Part shown: one piece after another, positions 7,555 to 17,669 of the stretch
How the letters are laid out: every line of letters begins with the position of its first letter
Position numbering within the stretch: the first letter of the stretch is position 1
NCBI GenBank assembly: GCA_005223375.1
Contig: RXOD01004400.1
Location: forward strand, 1-22,911
Reading direction: 5' to 3'
Source: Amoebophrya sp. AT5.2
Taxonomy: Eukaryota; Sar; Dinophyceae; Syndiniales; Amoebophryaceae
Length of the DNA stretch: 22,911 nucleotides
Translations under genes and position numbers: made by a program
The notes under the pieces: model-generated
The model's input: only the letters and a program-made list of their open reading frames with translations
Told to the model about the DNA's origin: nothing
Database searches by the model: none

Positions 7555-10518
7555 TTGTTCTTGACTTTTTGTGCTTCGATCATTGACGACGCATGGAAGG
7601 ACGACGGGTTTGCGTCGTTGGAGGGCCTTAGCGAGAACGAGGAACTCCTCGTCGCCACGGTCCTGCTCCACTACAAGGGGAAGGGGGATCCAGCGTCGTT
7701 TGATAATCACAGGGGCTTGGTGTGCAAGAGCATCCTTCACAAGGTTTTAAGCAGGGCCCTCGCTACGCGCTGGAGCAGGGTGCTTGAGCTCGTCGGCCAC
7801 TACACCCCCTCCCAGCAGGGGTTTCGTAACGAGTTCGAGGCGACAGAACCTCTGTACTTAGTGCGCAAGGCCGTCGACGACATAGCGCGCGTGTTTGGGA
7901 TCAGCAGCACTCCCGCGAAGCTCGCAGTGTTTGTGCAAGCAGATGTGCAGAAGGCTTACCCCTCTTTTCCGATTCAAGTTTTCGTTGCCCTGATGGAGGC
8001 TTTTGGTCTGGCTGGGACGAGGTATGCGCAGGCCGCCGTGCGCTTGCACGTTGCGACGCGTTACAGGGTGAAGACAGCGATGGGCGTCAGCCAGCCGTAC
8101 ACTCTCAAGAGTGGATTCGGGGAGGGGGATGTTAGGTCCCCCGGGGATTTCGCTTCTTCTTATGAAGTTGTAATCCGGGTTTTACACGCACTGCTGCGTG
8201 ATGCAGGGGTGAAGCAGGCAGGGCTGAGCCTCGCGGTCCCGCGGTACGGTTCGTGGGCAGGGAAGGGGGCCAAGACGAACACTGTTGCCACCCCGGAGCG
8301 CTACACGGACGTAGTGCAGCGCCTGCATCCGAAGAGTGCGGACCAGACTGTTGTGCGGCTCAAGGAAGTCCTCTACGCTGACGACTCCAACAAAATGGGG
8401 ACGGCGGCCCCGGATCTGGTGACGTATGCTGGTTGGGACGTGTCAGGGGGGAAGATAGGCACGCGCGACAACAAAAAGAAGACGGATGTAGTTAACCTCT
8501 CCGACACTGCTGCGACCTCCACCGTCCGCTTCCTAGGAAACTGGCTCGACAATGCCGAGGACCTCCGGGTGAGGCAATCTCGGATGGCGTTCGCTGTCGC
8601 CGAGACGCGCGGGTTTGCGGGTGCAGCCGAAACCCTGACGGAGCTTCGGGTCAGCTTGCTGTCCCGGGTTAGGTCCAAGGGAACTTTTGCAGCCGAGACG
8701 AGAACGTGGACAGCTGCGGAGCTCGGTGGGTTGCAAAAGTACGAGAACGACGCACTGATCCAGTTGGCTGGGTACAAGCGGTGGCAACTGCGCGCATACC
8801 ACATCTGCATGCAATCCCTGCGGATGGACAACTTCGTGGAGCCGGTGACTCCCTTCGTGCGGTTCGGTCAGGCACGCCTGATGGGCCACATTGCCCGCGC
8901 GGGGCACTCCCATGTTGCGCATTCGGCGTTCTGCGGCCATTTCTTCCCGAACTTCGACGACGTTGGGGTTCTGGAGCTTAGGTGGTTGACTTGGCCGAAG
9001 CAGGGGTCGGACTCCCCCACGGTCTGGTCACAGGTCCTTGCCTCCGTGCGGGAGGTGTACGGGAGGGGGAACGAGCTCCCAGAGGATGTTGTACTCGCGC
9101 TAGCCCGCTGCCGGGACTTGTGGCGGACGGTGATCCACGAGATCCGCGTATACTTCATCATCAGGGACATCCGCGCTGCCACGGGGGAGAGCGCGGCCAG
9201 GTTCACCCCGAAAGTGATCAGTGAGTATGAGCAGAAGTGGGTCGAGCACTTCACCAAGGAAGACGGGTGGACCCCGTGCACCCCGCTGCCGGGCTGCTCT
9301 TCCCCGGGCCGGGGAACACTAAACTCTCTGTATGATTCCTCTACCAAACAGTTTTCCTCTTCGCCAGCCGGGGCCGAGCTTGCGGCCATGCACAGGGAAG
9401 TTGTAGGGGAAAGGATCCGTGGCTGCTCGTGCTCCTGTCCGACGTGTAAGTCCTGCTCATCGCGTGGGCCAGATGAGCGCTTTGTTCTTGCTAAGCCGAC
9501 GACCAGCAAACCCGAGCTGTTTGACTGCTGCCCCCGGGACCGCTTCGCCGGCCAGCCGTTCGCCTACTCATGCACGCCGGGGTCCAAGATCGAGGACCAC
9601 GAGGCGACCTGTGAGGAGCTCGCCGGATACCGCTCCCCATGGGAGGTGGCCACGCTGCCGCCGAACTCGTCGATTGGTGACGCTACCACGGCCGTAAGGG
9701 AGCGTGTGCACCAGTACAGGGAAGACCCGGGCGTGCTCGGGAAGTTGTACAGGTTCGTTGGGCAGGAGGCGATTGACGCGGCGATTGGCAGGGGAGCGGA
9801 GACTGCGTACGAGGATGGAAGGGATTTCCAGAGTGCCCTCGACGAGGAGCATCACAAGCTCGTGTGCGAGGTTGTCGAGTGGAAGAACGCTGAGGGGGTT
9901 CCCAACTTCGATGTGTCACCGCCGGGCTTCAGCACGGACTTCTACAAACCGGGTAGCGGTGGTCTGGACGGCCAGGGGCAGCCTCTCGCCCGCCTGACCG
10001 GCCTGAAGTGCAAGTGCGCTGCATGTACTAGCGGTGGGGGGAGCGGGAGAACGCAGAGGAACCTGCGGGAAGCGTTTGTGCACATGCGGCACGAGAAGCA
10101 GCGCCGGGTCCAGGCCGCCTTCCGTGAGGCTTTTCCGCCTCCGCCACCGAAGCAGAAGGCCTGCCCAGCCGGACAGAAGGAGCTGAAGAAGGCCGAAAGG
10201 GCGGTGACGGCGAGGCACCTGAAGAACCTCCTGATCGCGAAGGGGATCCGCGAGGCCAAGAAGACCGGGGTGTCGTACTGCCGCAAGGACCACACGTGCC
10301 GGGTCACCGTCCGCTTCCCGGTCCCTGAAGACAAAGCTGTCGTGATTACCCGTACCTTCGACCCTTTCGACTTCCTGACGCCGGAGGGTGCCCTTGAGCG
10401 GGCCGAGGAGCTCCGCAGCCACCTGCTGAAAGAGAAGGAGGAGCATGTCGCGCGCGTCGTCGCCGCGAGGAGGAAGAACAAGAAGCGCGGGCCCAAGAGT
10501 GCAGGGCCTGAGTGCTAA
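7555..10518 (+). CDS. LINE-type reverse transcriptase ORF, N terminus missing
   Basis: Non-LTR retrotransposon reverse transcriptase, which copies element RNA into DNA at a chromosomal nick. About 987 codons are open without a stop. The first in-frame codon is TTG and no ATG precedes the RT domain, so the 5' part is probably lost. RT landmarks, counted from 7555: entry region LLHYKGKGDPASFDNHRGL (~39-57); motif A VQADVQKAYPS with Asp130; motif B GFGEGDVRSP (187-196); motif C YADD (274-277). Both catalytic Asp of motif C are intact. A thumb-like region and QARLMGHIAR follow, as in LINE proteins. The C-terminal half has two Cys clusters, CSCSCPTCKSC (624-634) and CKCAAC (819-824), which may be zinc-binding. 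No apurinic endonuclease domain is present. The uninterrupted ORF suggests a young insertion or selection. Clade not assigned. Confidence 0.85.
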   Translation: MFLTFCASIIDDAWKDDGFASLEGLSENEELLVATVLLHYKGKGDPASFDNHRGLVCKSILHKVLSRALATRWSRVLELVGHYTPSQQGFRNEFEATEPLYLVRKAVDDIARVFGISSTPAKLAVFVQADVQKAYPSFPIQVFVALMEAFGLAGTRYAQAAVRLHVATRYRVKTAMGVSQPYTLKSGFGEGDVRSPGDFASSYEVVIRVLHALLRDAGVKQAGLSLAVPRYGSWAGKGAKTNTVATPERYTDVVQRLHPKSADQTVVRLKEVLYADDSNKMGTAAPDLVTYAGWDVSGGKIGTRDNKKKTDVVNLSDTAATSTVRFLGNWLDNAEDLRVRQSRMAFAVAETRGFAGAAETLTELRVSLLSRVRSKGTFAAETRTWTAAELGGLQKYENDALIQLAGYKRWQLRAYHICMQSLRMDNFVEPVTPFVRFGQARLMGHIARAGHSHVAHSAFCGHFFPNFDDVGVLELRWLTWPKQGSDSPTVWSQVLASVREVYGRGNELPEDVVLALARCRDLWRTVIHEIRVYFIIRDIRAATGESAARFTPKVISEYEQKWVEHFTKEDGWTPCTPLPGCSSPGRGTLNSLYDSSTKQFSSSPAGAELAAMHREVVGERIRGCSCSCPTCKSCSSRGPDERFVLAKPTTSKPELFDCCPRDRFAGQPFAYSCTPGSKIEDHEATCEELAGYRSPWEVATLPPNSSIGDATTAVRERVHQYREDPGVLGKLYRFVGQEAIDAAIGRGAETAYEDGRDFQSALDEEHHKLVCEVVEWKNAEGVPNFDVSPPGFSTDFYKPGSGGLDGQGQPLARLTGLKCKCAACTSGGGSGRTQRNLREAFVHMRHEKQRRVQAAFREAFPPPPPKQKACPAGQKELKKAERAVTARHLKNLLIAKGIREAKKTGVSYCRKDHTCRVTVRFPVPEDKAVVITRTFDPFDFLTPEGALERAEELRSHLLKEKEEHVARVVAARRKNKKRGPKSAGPEC

Positions 10519-10991
10519 AGCGTTACGATAGGAGAGAAAACAGAAATATATTGTAATTGTTCGATCGGAATGCCGAAATTCTTGCTCGTTGATCTTTGAT
10601 AAAGCTACCACAAACCACTTTCCTTGTCGTATTTTTTTGTAAGCACGTTCACGCACTACTTAGGTCGTCGATTGATCGATAGTATACGTCATCGACATTC
10701 TCTACGGTGTTGTACCACGACTGCGAAATAACTTCTACTGCTCAGTATGCGGCTTCTGTGGCGAGGGAGAGAATATCTCACTGTGTGGCTCCTTTCGGCT
10801 TCTTTTCACTTCGGTTTTTTAACAGGGCTATGTCGTTCACTGTAAGGTTCCAGTGCTATATACTTACCGGGCTCCCATCATTCTCGTTAGGCTCTTGTAT
10901 TACGCCGTAGTCTCCCCTCGCCGCGGTCGGTTCTCAGATGCCAGGGCCCACCTAAGCTGGAGTCATTTGCACCATGCGGAGCAAAACAACC

Positions 10992-11011
10992 AATGAATGA
11001 ATGAATGAATG
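10992..11011. repeat. AATG microsatellite, about five units
   Basis: Consecutive AATG units follow ACAACC and end at GGTC. Confidence 0.85.
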
Positions 11012-11600
11012 GTCTTTTCAGGGTAACTCGGAAGGCACTCGTTGAGCGAGTGTCAGGGAACTCCGCCGAGCAACCTGATCCATCAACTCGAACGACACAC
11101 AGAAGTGCGGTGGTGATTTTGCAAGTGTATTGCTGGCCTAAAAGTACGCTTTTCATAAGATGTTGCATTTTTTGGTTTATGATGGGGATCTACTCCACGA
11201 GGAGTTATTAATTAATTTGCCCAAGAGGAAGTTTTTGCTGTCGCGATGTACGCGCCAACTTTTTGTTTTCGGGAAGCGAACAAACTAGTGGACTACTTCG
11301 TGAGCGGTGTTCAACTGTTCGGTCTAAGAGATGCAGAAAACGAAAATCTTCAAAATAGTCACCATGTTGATGCTCCTCTGCCCTCGTTCCGCTTCTCCGC
11401 TTCGCGATTGAAGATCTTTAGGTTTAGAAGTATAGTAAATCGGGTCACTGACGTGATTCTTCACATCGGGTGGAAAATGAGTTCGGATTCTGTCTCGTTC
11501 CGTGTCACCTCCGAATTGATTCTGAGACAACCCGACAGGACATCGCGCATCGCGAAGAAGAAAAGCTACGTACTGCGCAAAGGGTCCAGCCTGGTCGAAC

Positions 11601-11658
11601 TGTAGCTGTTGGACCGCGCTGCTCGAGGTGGGTGGTGTAGCTGTTGGACCGCGCTGCT
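11601..11658. repeat. 23-bp direct repeat, period 35 bp
   Basis: A 23-base unit starting TGTAGCTGTTGGACCGCG is at 11601-11623 and identical at 11636-11658, separated by 12 bases. Confidence 0.9.
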
Positions 11659-12018
11659 AGAAATTGTTGGATCTTGTTCATCTTCTTTTAATGCCTCAAG
11701 AAGTTCTTGTAGTTCGTGAAAGAAAGGTGAAGATCTTACATCTTACATTCCAGTTATTCATCCCCGTTCTAAGCACACGATCGGATCTAAAATATCACCC
11801 CGTGGTCTCCTTATTTCTCTTCCTTCACCGAGTTGATTCTTCTCTTCCACGTGAAGTCGCAAATTGAGGGCAACACAGACCCTATTAATTCATTGATCCG
11901 TCCTTTTCTGGTAGCAAAGACAGAGAAACGAATCTCGCTGTGGCGTTTCCCTTGCGTAGCGTTGAGGACCGCCGTGTTAGATAGCTGCGATAACCCACGT
12001 CGAAAACCACGACCACCC

Positions 12019-15000
12019 ATGGGCATCCTTGTCGCTCCTCACCCGCGCGAAGATGCAGCTTCGCGTCTCGGGCGAGGCGGTGGAAGGCTTTTTCCGCCGC
12101 CGTCGATCTCGACATTCGCACGGATGTGTTGTTCCTGTGTCTTGGTGCTCGGGATCGGGTCGCAACATTATGGCACGATTTCGTTTACGCACGCGGTTGC
12201 CGTCACGGCCGCTCGAGGAGCTGCTGAAGATGCTGCTGGAGTTGGAGATGAAGATAGTGCTCATGTTGAAAGTGCGGCTGGAGACCATGATGGCGACGTC
12301 CGCGTCCAGGAGCAGTGCTTGGCTGAAGATGGAGACGACAAAGACTGGCTGATGGTCGACGACGACGACGAGACGAGAGAGCGTCCCGCCTCTGTGGGCG
12401 GCCCGGTGGAAACACCCTCTCAGGAACAAGATGAAATTGAAGGAGAGAACAAGCAATCGCTTTTGTCATCAGGCAACAGTCCTACAAGCACAGACGGGGA
12501 AGAGCAAGAACCTTCGCAGAGCTCTGAAGTGATCTGCGAAGGCGGGAAACTTCTCCGCTGCAAAAATCAGGAACCAATTGAGGAAAAAGTAGTGGAAGAG
12601 AAGACCGTAGAAAGAGTGGGTATGGACGTTGATGAAATTAGTCTTGAAGATGTTGAAAGGAAAGCGAAAGCTACTCGAACTCATGATGGAGAGGAGGAGA
12701 ACAACGAGGAGCAGAGTAGAGAAAACACCCTCGCGCAGGACGACCTCGACGACGGGGACGACGATGATCTGTTCGGGATGGGCCAACTGCGGGAGGACGA
12801 ACACAAAGGTGCCGACGCCTCTACTAGTGGTTCTGCTCTACAACTCCAAGAAGCGCAAGAAATGGAAATAACGGAGGACGACCAGCCCTTTGAGGACAAG
12901 AAGTCCACCGCTTCTTCCGATCCCGAGCGCTTTTTCATCGGCGATAGCCATGAAATGGAAACCTCCGACGAGGAGCTGCGGGCTTTGCTGCGGCCTTCTC
13001 TGTCGGAAACGCTTTTTCGCCAGCATGTGAGCGAAACTTCGAGAGCCGAGCAATTGGCGGATGGGCAAGAAGAACAGCACGACAGAAGTAACGACTTCCT
13101 GATCCGTGGTCCTTTTCCTCTCACGAACGTCGGCGAAACCGATTTTTCCGGTCACTTGAGCCGCGCTCTCGTGACGCAAAACCTTGACCGTGCCAACCTC
13201 CGGATCGCTCCGGAGGCGGAAGAAGTGTTGTCGCAATTGCAAGGCCCTTTTTACATTGCTGCGGTCCACGGCACGATGCGAACGGGAAAGTCGACAATGC
13301 TGTCGTTGCTGGCGCGGTTGCTGAACCGGGAACTGGCGGTGCGAGTTGGATGGTCGACGTCCTCGCGTGGAGATTATGGAGCTTCTTCAAGTCGGACTCG
13401 TGTACTGTTGGAGAAGATTCTGGGGAATTTAGAGCTGGTCGAGGACAATAACCCGGTGGAGGACGCAAGGCGGGCGGAGATCATTCGTGCGAAGGAGGAG
13501 ATTGTAGTGGAGAACGGTGAAAAGCCGATTGTGATTCCTGCAAAATACGAGCTGATGTTGTCCGAGCATCCGGAACTGCGCGCTCGCTTAGCAGGGTTGT
13601 TGCGGGAAGTCGAAGGGCAAGAAGACAGCACGTCTTTTTATGCCCCACTGCTCGCAGAAGCGTTCATCGATTATTTCGCGGCCACGCATCGTCACGCTCA
13701 TCATGCGGGAACAGCTTCTGCTGCTGACACGGACCCTGCATTCCTCGGCCAGCGTCGACCCCCCCTCGCCCGTGCAACTCGCCACGACTCCAAAATGCTC
13801 AATTTCGTTTTTGAGTTCGCCCCCTCCTTCCGTTTCTCAACGGCTTCCGGGACGGTGTACACTCATACTCTTGGGCAAATGTTCTGTACCTTCCCCTACA
13901 AAGACGGGACGTTCATTCTCCTCGACAGCGAGGGAGCCGACAACACGCGGCGGGGGGAAGAGTTCGACTCGCAGTTGTTCACGGTTGCGTATGGGCTTTC
14001 CTCGGTTGTGATGCTTCGGCCAGAAACGGCTTTGAACCGGCGGAACACGGTGAATTGGCTCGTGCTGAGCCTGAATTTGGCGCAGCTGGCACTGCAGAAA
14101 GAAAAAGAAGAGTTTGAAGAAAGCTGTGATTGTTCGGGGACGAACAGTTGTGCTGAAGCGGCTGGTGGCGTGCTAGCGAAGACACAGCTCTTTCAGCAAC
14201 AACAGCAGAGGCCGCTCTTGTCGTCCCAGCAGAGTTCTGCGACCGGGAGATTTGCGCCGCCGTATCGCGGCGGACAAGGGGAGGACAGTGCGATAGCCAA
14301 AAGTTCTGTGCGCCACCACTCGTCGGTGCTGGGAGGAGACCGAGACCGAGTAGAGCAGACTATGATGCGTACCGACGCTAAGTCTTTGTTCATTTTGTTG
14401 AAGGACATTGACTCGTCTGACCCCTCCAAGGGTGACCGCAGCGAGAAAATTCGCTCCGAGATCCTCCGAGAGGCAGCCGGGCAGTTCGTGTCGTCTCCAT
14501 CTGCTCCTCGTGCTCCAAGTCCAAAGTCCAATAACCCGGGCGCGCAGTTTCTGTTAAGCATGAACCCCGACCACTTGTTCCTGTTTGCCAATCCGTTTCA
14601 GAGCGCCCGGATGAGTCGCGACTCCGTGAAAGCGGTGAAGGAGGATCTGTTGTCCCTGCGACTGGCGAATTACAACGAAGAATATTTGGAGACGCTGCAC
14701 GCGCGATTGCTGCCGGCACTATTGGAGAATGTGAGGCCGCTGCAGTTTATGGCTGGAGGTGGAAATATCAGTGGAAACGGAGTTCGTGGAAAAGGAAATG
14801 GCGAGCAGAAAGATGGAGAGCAGGATAAAAACGTGATTCGCAGCGGGGAGGACCTGCTCTTCTTCTTGCAGTCTCTGGTGCAAGATGCCAACAAAAAGGA
14901 CGCGTTCCCCCGCATGCACGCGGGCGCCGAGGCCATCCAGGTGGCCCAGTCCGCCGCCTTCCTGCGCAAAAAATCCACGGAGTTCCGCGCCTTTCTGCAG

Positions 15001-16029
15001 GAGTCGTACAAAAATCTACCCTTCACCGACGATTCTCTCTACTTGGCGTACAAGCACTATCGGGAGGAAGCTTTAGAGCAGTACCAAAAATCCGTGTCGA
15101 AGTTCAATCCGGACATGTTTTTGGAAGACGAGAAGCGGTTGGTGGACGAGATACTGGACCACGATTTTCGGCAACTACGTGAGCAGAACAAACTGGAGGG
15201 GGCGAATTTCGCGAGGCGTGAGCTCCTTCACGTGCTGAAGGGGCTGGAGAAGAGGGCGCTTGAGGACGAGGAGTTCTGCGCGAGGAAGAGACAAAATCGG
15301 GAAGTGTCGCCGGGATATTCCCATTTCGAAGAAGTTCCAGTAGTTTGTGGCGATGCTGGTGCGAATGAAGGGGGTGAAGATCAAGATGCTGGATCCAAGA
15401 GGACCTCCGAGGAGATGAAGGACTACATCGGCGCCAACGTTTCTTACAAAGAGACGGGATCGAAAAAGTTAAACGACATCTGCAAGGACGCGTTCTCGGA
15501 GACAACGAAGAAGTTGAACGAGCGGGTCGGAAAGGACGCCATTTCTGTCGCCATCGCGGAGGTGCAGCAGAAGGTCAAGGACCTGAAGAATCAGGTGAAG
15601 GACAGAAACAAGGCGATTTGCGAATCGTTGGGACAACAAGCGGCGTTGCGGTGGGCGGTTAAGGAGAACAAGATCTCCGAGGAGAAATTTAAAGATGATT
15701 TGCGAGAGCAGAAACAGAATCTGAAAAAAGCGGAAGAGACGTTCCAACTGCAGAGGGAAGTGCAAAAACTGCAGATGGACGAACTGACGCGAGAAACGCA
15801 ATCGAAATTGGAAAAGGCCGAGATGGAGAACGCGGAAAAAGTGGCTGCGTTGAAAACAGCGGTGGAAGAAGCGAAAGAGAACAGCAAAAAAGAAGAGAAA
15901 AGATTGGAAGAAGTGCACTCGCAGGCAATGAAGAACATGAGGGAAGAAATAGCAACACTGCAAAATCGACAAAAAGAAGTGGTGTACGTGACAAGAAGAG
16001 AGACGAAAAATGGATGCGAAGTGATGTAG
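12019..16029 (+). CDS. Guanylate-binding-protein-like large GTPase (GB1/RHD3-type G domain)
   Basis: Dynamin-superfamily GTPase, expected to bind GTP and act on membranes. From the ATG at 12019 it has 1336 residues; the frame is open upstream to 11833 without another ATG. A second ATG at 12124 starts a hydrophobic stretch (MCCSCVLVLGIGS) that could be a signal sequence. Residues ~60-350 are acidic low complexity. The G domain has the P-loop GTMRTGKST (418-426, Lys424), the switch-2 motif DSEG (636-639) inside FILLDSEGADNTRRGEEFDS, and LLKD near 793-796 in the place of the family's RD motif. Helices follow (ESYKNLPFTDDSLYLAYKHY; LVDEILDHDFRQLREQ), as in the GBP helical domain. The last ~150 residues form a long coiled coil (LQREVQKLQMDELTRETQSK). 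No C-terminal hairpin membrane anchor is seen, which argues against atlastin/RHD3. The family is sure; the cellular role is not. GBPs are usually ~600 residues, so this is about twice that. Confidence 0.85.
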   Translation: MGILVAPHPREDAASRLGRGGGRLFPPPSISTFARMCCSCVLVLGIGSQHYGTISFTHAVAVTAARGAAEDAAGVGDEDSAHVESAAGDHDGDVRVQEQCLAEDGDDKDWLMVDDDDETRERPASVGGPVETPSQEQDEIEGENKQSLLSSGNSPTSTDGEEQEPSQSSEVICEGGKLLRCKNQEPIEEKVVEEKTVERVGMDVDEISLEDVERKAKATRTHDGEEENNEEQSRENTLAQDDLDDGDDDDLFGMGQLREDEHKGADASTSGSALQLQEAQEMEITEDDQPFEDKKSTASSDPERFFIGDSHEMETSDEELRALLRPSLSETLFRQHVSETSRAEQLADGQEEQHDRSNDFLIRGPFPLTNVGETDFSGHLSRALVTQNLDRANLRIAPEAEEVLSQLQGPFYIAAVHGTMRTGKSTMLSLLARLLNRELAVRVGWSTSSRGDYGASSSRTRVLLEKILGNLELVEDNNPVEDARRAEIIRAKEEIVVENGEKPIVIPAKYELMLSEHPELRARLAGLLREVEGQEDSTSFYAPLLAEAFIDYFAATHRHAHHAGTASAADTDPAFLGQRRPPLARATRHDSKMLNFVFEFAPSFRFSTASGTVYTHTLGQMFCTFPYKDGTFILLDSEGADNTRRGEEFDSQLFTVAYGLSSVVMLRPETALNRRNTVNWLVLSLNLAQLALQKEKEEFEESCDCSGTNSCAEAAGGVLAKTQLFQQQQQRPLLSSQQSSATGRFAPPYRGGQGEDSAIAKSSVRHHSSVLGGDRDRVEQTMMRTDAKSLFILLKDIDSSDPSKGDRSEKIRSEILREAAGQFVSSPSAPRAPSPKSNNPGAQFLLSMNPDHLFLFANPFQSARMSRDSVKAVKEDLLSLRLANYNEEYLETLHARLLPALLENVRPLQFMAGGGNISGNGVRGKGNGEQKDGEQDKNVIRSGEDLLFFLQSLVQDANKKDAFPRMHAGAEAIQVAQSAAFLRKKSTEFRAFLQESYKNLPFTDDSLYLAYKHYREEALEQYQKSVSKFNPDMFLEDEKRLVDEILDHDFRQLREQNKLEGANFARRELLHVLKGLEKRALEDEEFCARKRQNREVSPGYSHFEEVPVVCGDAGANEGGEDQDAGSKRTSEEMKDYIGANVSYKETGSKKLNDICKDAFSETTKKLNERVGKDAISVAIAEVQQKVKDLKNQVKDRNKAICESLGQQAALRWAVKENKISEEKFKDDLREQKQNLKKAEETFQLQREVQKLQMDELTRETQSKLEKAEMENAEKVAALKTAVEEAKENSKKEEKRLEEVHSQAMKNMREEIATLQNRQKEVVYVTRRETKNGCEVM

Positions 16030-16919
16030 CAAGGGCGATTCAAGAACAAGGTCGATACTCAGTCAGAATCTTCACGACGGTGACAAATGTGTGTGTAGTT
16101 TTCGATGGATACGCATACGAGTCATCATGCTGACCAAGAGTATGAAATGAGCAGAGATTTTAGTCAGGAGCCCCCTTAAAGAATCGAAGATGGTGGATCG
16201 GAAGTATTTTTCCGTCCGCCCATGTATGTATCTACTTTGATTGCTGGACGCAGGATTTTGGTCCGTCCGCACGTCGATATTCTTTTCATTGAGGACCAAG
16301 GAAGCAAGAGAACTATATTTGCTTTGGACATAACGAAGATATAGATACGCTCTAGATTTTGCGTTTGCTGTCAGCGACGGTTTGCAAGTTGGAACTACCT
16401 CCAGACATTGCGTTGCTAGACAGAGCAATCAGTTTCGCAGAATCCATACGCTTCAAAGTAGATGTACAGCTTTCGGAAAAAAAAGCCAGGTTTTCGTTGG
16501 AAGACTGACGCTTGTAGGCTCGTCCCCAACGGTGTCGCGAATGCGACTGTACCGCATACTTGTTCAGATGTCAAGTTCCACTGAGTCACTAGATGACAGC
16601 GTTGTCGTGAAAGATGTTTGTGCCGAAATAAGGTAAGTGCTGATGAAGATCAACAAGTTGAGTGTGCACGATGGAAAGCCGGCGTTATTGTTCGATCAAG
16701 GAATTCGTGATTGTGATCGACGTTGCAATGAAGCTCTGCTACCTTTTTATGACGACGTTGGGAAAAATGTTCTTTCTGAAGATTGCATCGACACATAGCC
16801 AAGTCCTTGGAGGCTCGTTATCGTTAGTCCAAGCTCATGGCCACCCGTGCATTTGAGATTTCCTGACCCTCGAGTTGGCGATACACCGTAGTCATATATA
16901 AGCAAACAGAATAAAAAGG
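16030..16919. other. Intergenic region, no gene seen
   Basis: Only short ORFs without recognisable products occur on either strand. I see no repeats or RNA gene. The last ~40 bases hold TATATAAG at 16895-16902. Confidence 0.5.
16895..16902 (+). promoter_or_regulatory. TATA-like motif just upstream of a start codon
   Basis: TATATAAG ends 17 bases before the ATG at 16920. If it worked as a classical TATA box the transcript would begin at or after that ATG, so either the leader is extremely short, the motif is not a TATA box, or translation starts later. Confidence 0.25.
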
Positions 16920-17390
16920 ATGGGGTTAGTGGCGGAGGTCGCTTTTTTGGTGGACAACCAAGTAGGCACGAAAGAGGGCAAGCTTCGCATCACCAGCGTC
17001 TTTGGTTTTGGCGAGAAGCAAACGCAGCTACAGGGAACCACCACTCTGAACGAGCTGCGTCAACATCTTCTGCTCTTTGCCATGCGGCACCCGTGTATTC
17101 GTGATCTCGTAGTCTACGAGAAAACGCGAGTGGCTTTGGGTTATGGTCCTGGGATGGACGTCGAGGAGCTGATCCTTACAGAGCTCTACCTCGTCGTACC
17201 GGGCGCAGCGGAGGAGCCCATGGACTTCAAGATGTGTGGCCAAACACCGCTCTCGGACTTCATCGACATCGAGCAGACGGATGCAGCTGGTGCAGGGGGC
17301 AATGGTAGCTCGTCGCAAAAAATAAAACTGCGAGCCGTTTTCCACTGGTATGACCCAGGGAATCTGGAGGACATCGAATTATACGGATAG
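16920..17390 (+). CDS. Small unrecognised globular protein
   Basis: Intronless ORF of 156 residues from ATG to TAG. The composition is that of a folded soluble protein with alternating strands and helices (EVAFLVDNQVGTKEGKLRI; LNELRQHLLLFAMRHP; IKLRAVFHWYDPGNLEDIEL). One short Gly/Ser-rich loop (AGAGGNGSSSQ) lies near residues 122-132. There is no signal peptide or membrane span. It shares IDIEQTD, and 21 of 22 bases around it, with the next gene downstream; beyond that the two proteins do not look alike. I do not recognise the family. Confidence 0.65.
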   Translation: MGLVAEVAFLVDNQVGTKEGKLRITSVFGFGEKQTQLQGTTTLNELRQHLLLFAMRHPCIRDLVVYEKTRVALGYGPGMDVEELILTELYLVVPGAAEEPMDFKMCGQTPLSDFIDIEQTDAAGAGGNGSSSQKIKLRAVFHWYDPGNLEDIELYG

Positions 17391-17669
17391 ACTGCTCCTG
17401 GCACCGGGACGGGTGCGTGTGCGTCGTAGATCATTATAAACGCAATTCCGGCGGCGCAAGAAACGCACGACCAAAGGCAAAAAACTACTGGATTAGAACC
17501 GAGCTGAAACTGGAATAACGGCGGCCCAGTACCATCTGCGACGAGCCCGGGTTCCATGATGAATACCGCTCTCGTCACGGAGAGACTCCGGAACTGTCGG
17601 TGTGCCTTCTCAGTTCAGTCATCCTATTGCAATATCGACATCAACAAATAACAAGACTTCTTTGTCACA
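17391..17669. other. Short spacer between two genes
   Basis: 279 bases with no ORF or repeat of note; presumed 3' and 5' untranslated sequence. Confidence 0.5.

Larger units (their letters stand above)
10519..12018. other. Long spacer between the reverse transcriptase and the GTPase gene
   Basis: No gene is supported; the longest + ORF (11246-11605) has no recognisable product. The 3' end of the retroelement lies somewhere after 10518 but no poly(A) tail marks it. The stretch contains an AATG microsatellite at 10992-11011 and a 23-bp direct repeat at 11601-11658. The frame of the GTPase gene stays open back to 11833 without an ATG before 12019, so a 5' leader or an upstream exon could lie here. 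Confidence 0.45.

Noticed and set aside
10707..11605. Several + strand ORFs of 67-119 codons after the reverse transcriptase
   Set aside because: No recognisable products, AT-rich context and no coding character.
11833..12018. N-terminal extension of the GTPase frame
   Set aside because: Open but without an ATG; treated as leader or possible upstream exon sequence rather than coding.
15469..16032. Long minus-strand ORF rich in Phe and Leu
   Set aside because: It is the antisense shadow of the coiled-coil end of the GTPase gene (Lys/Glu codons read as Phe/Leu).
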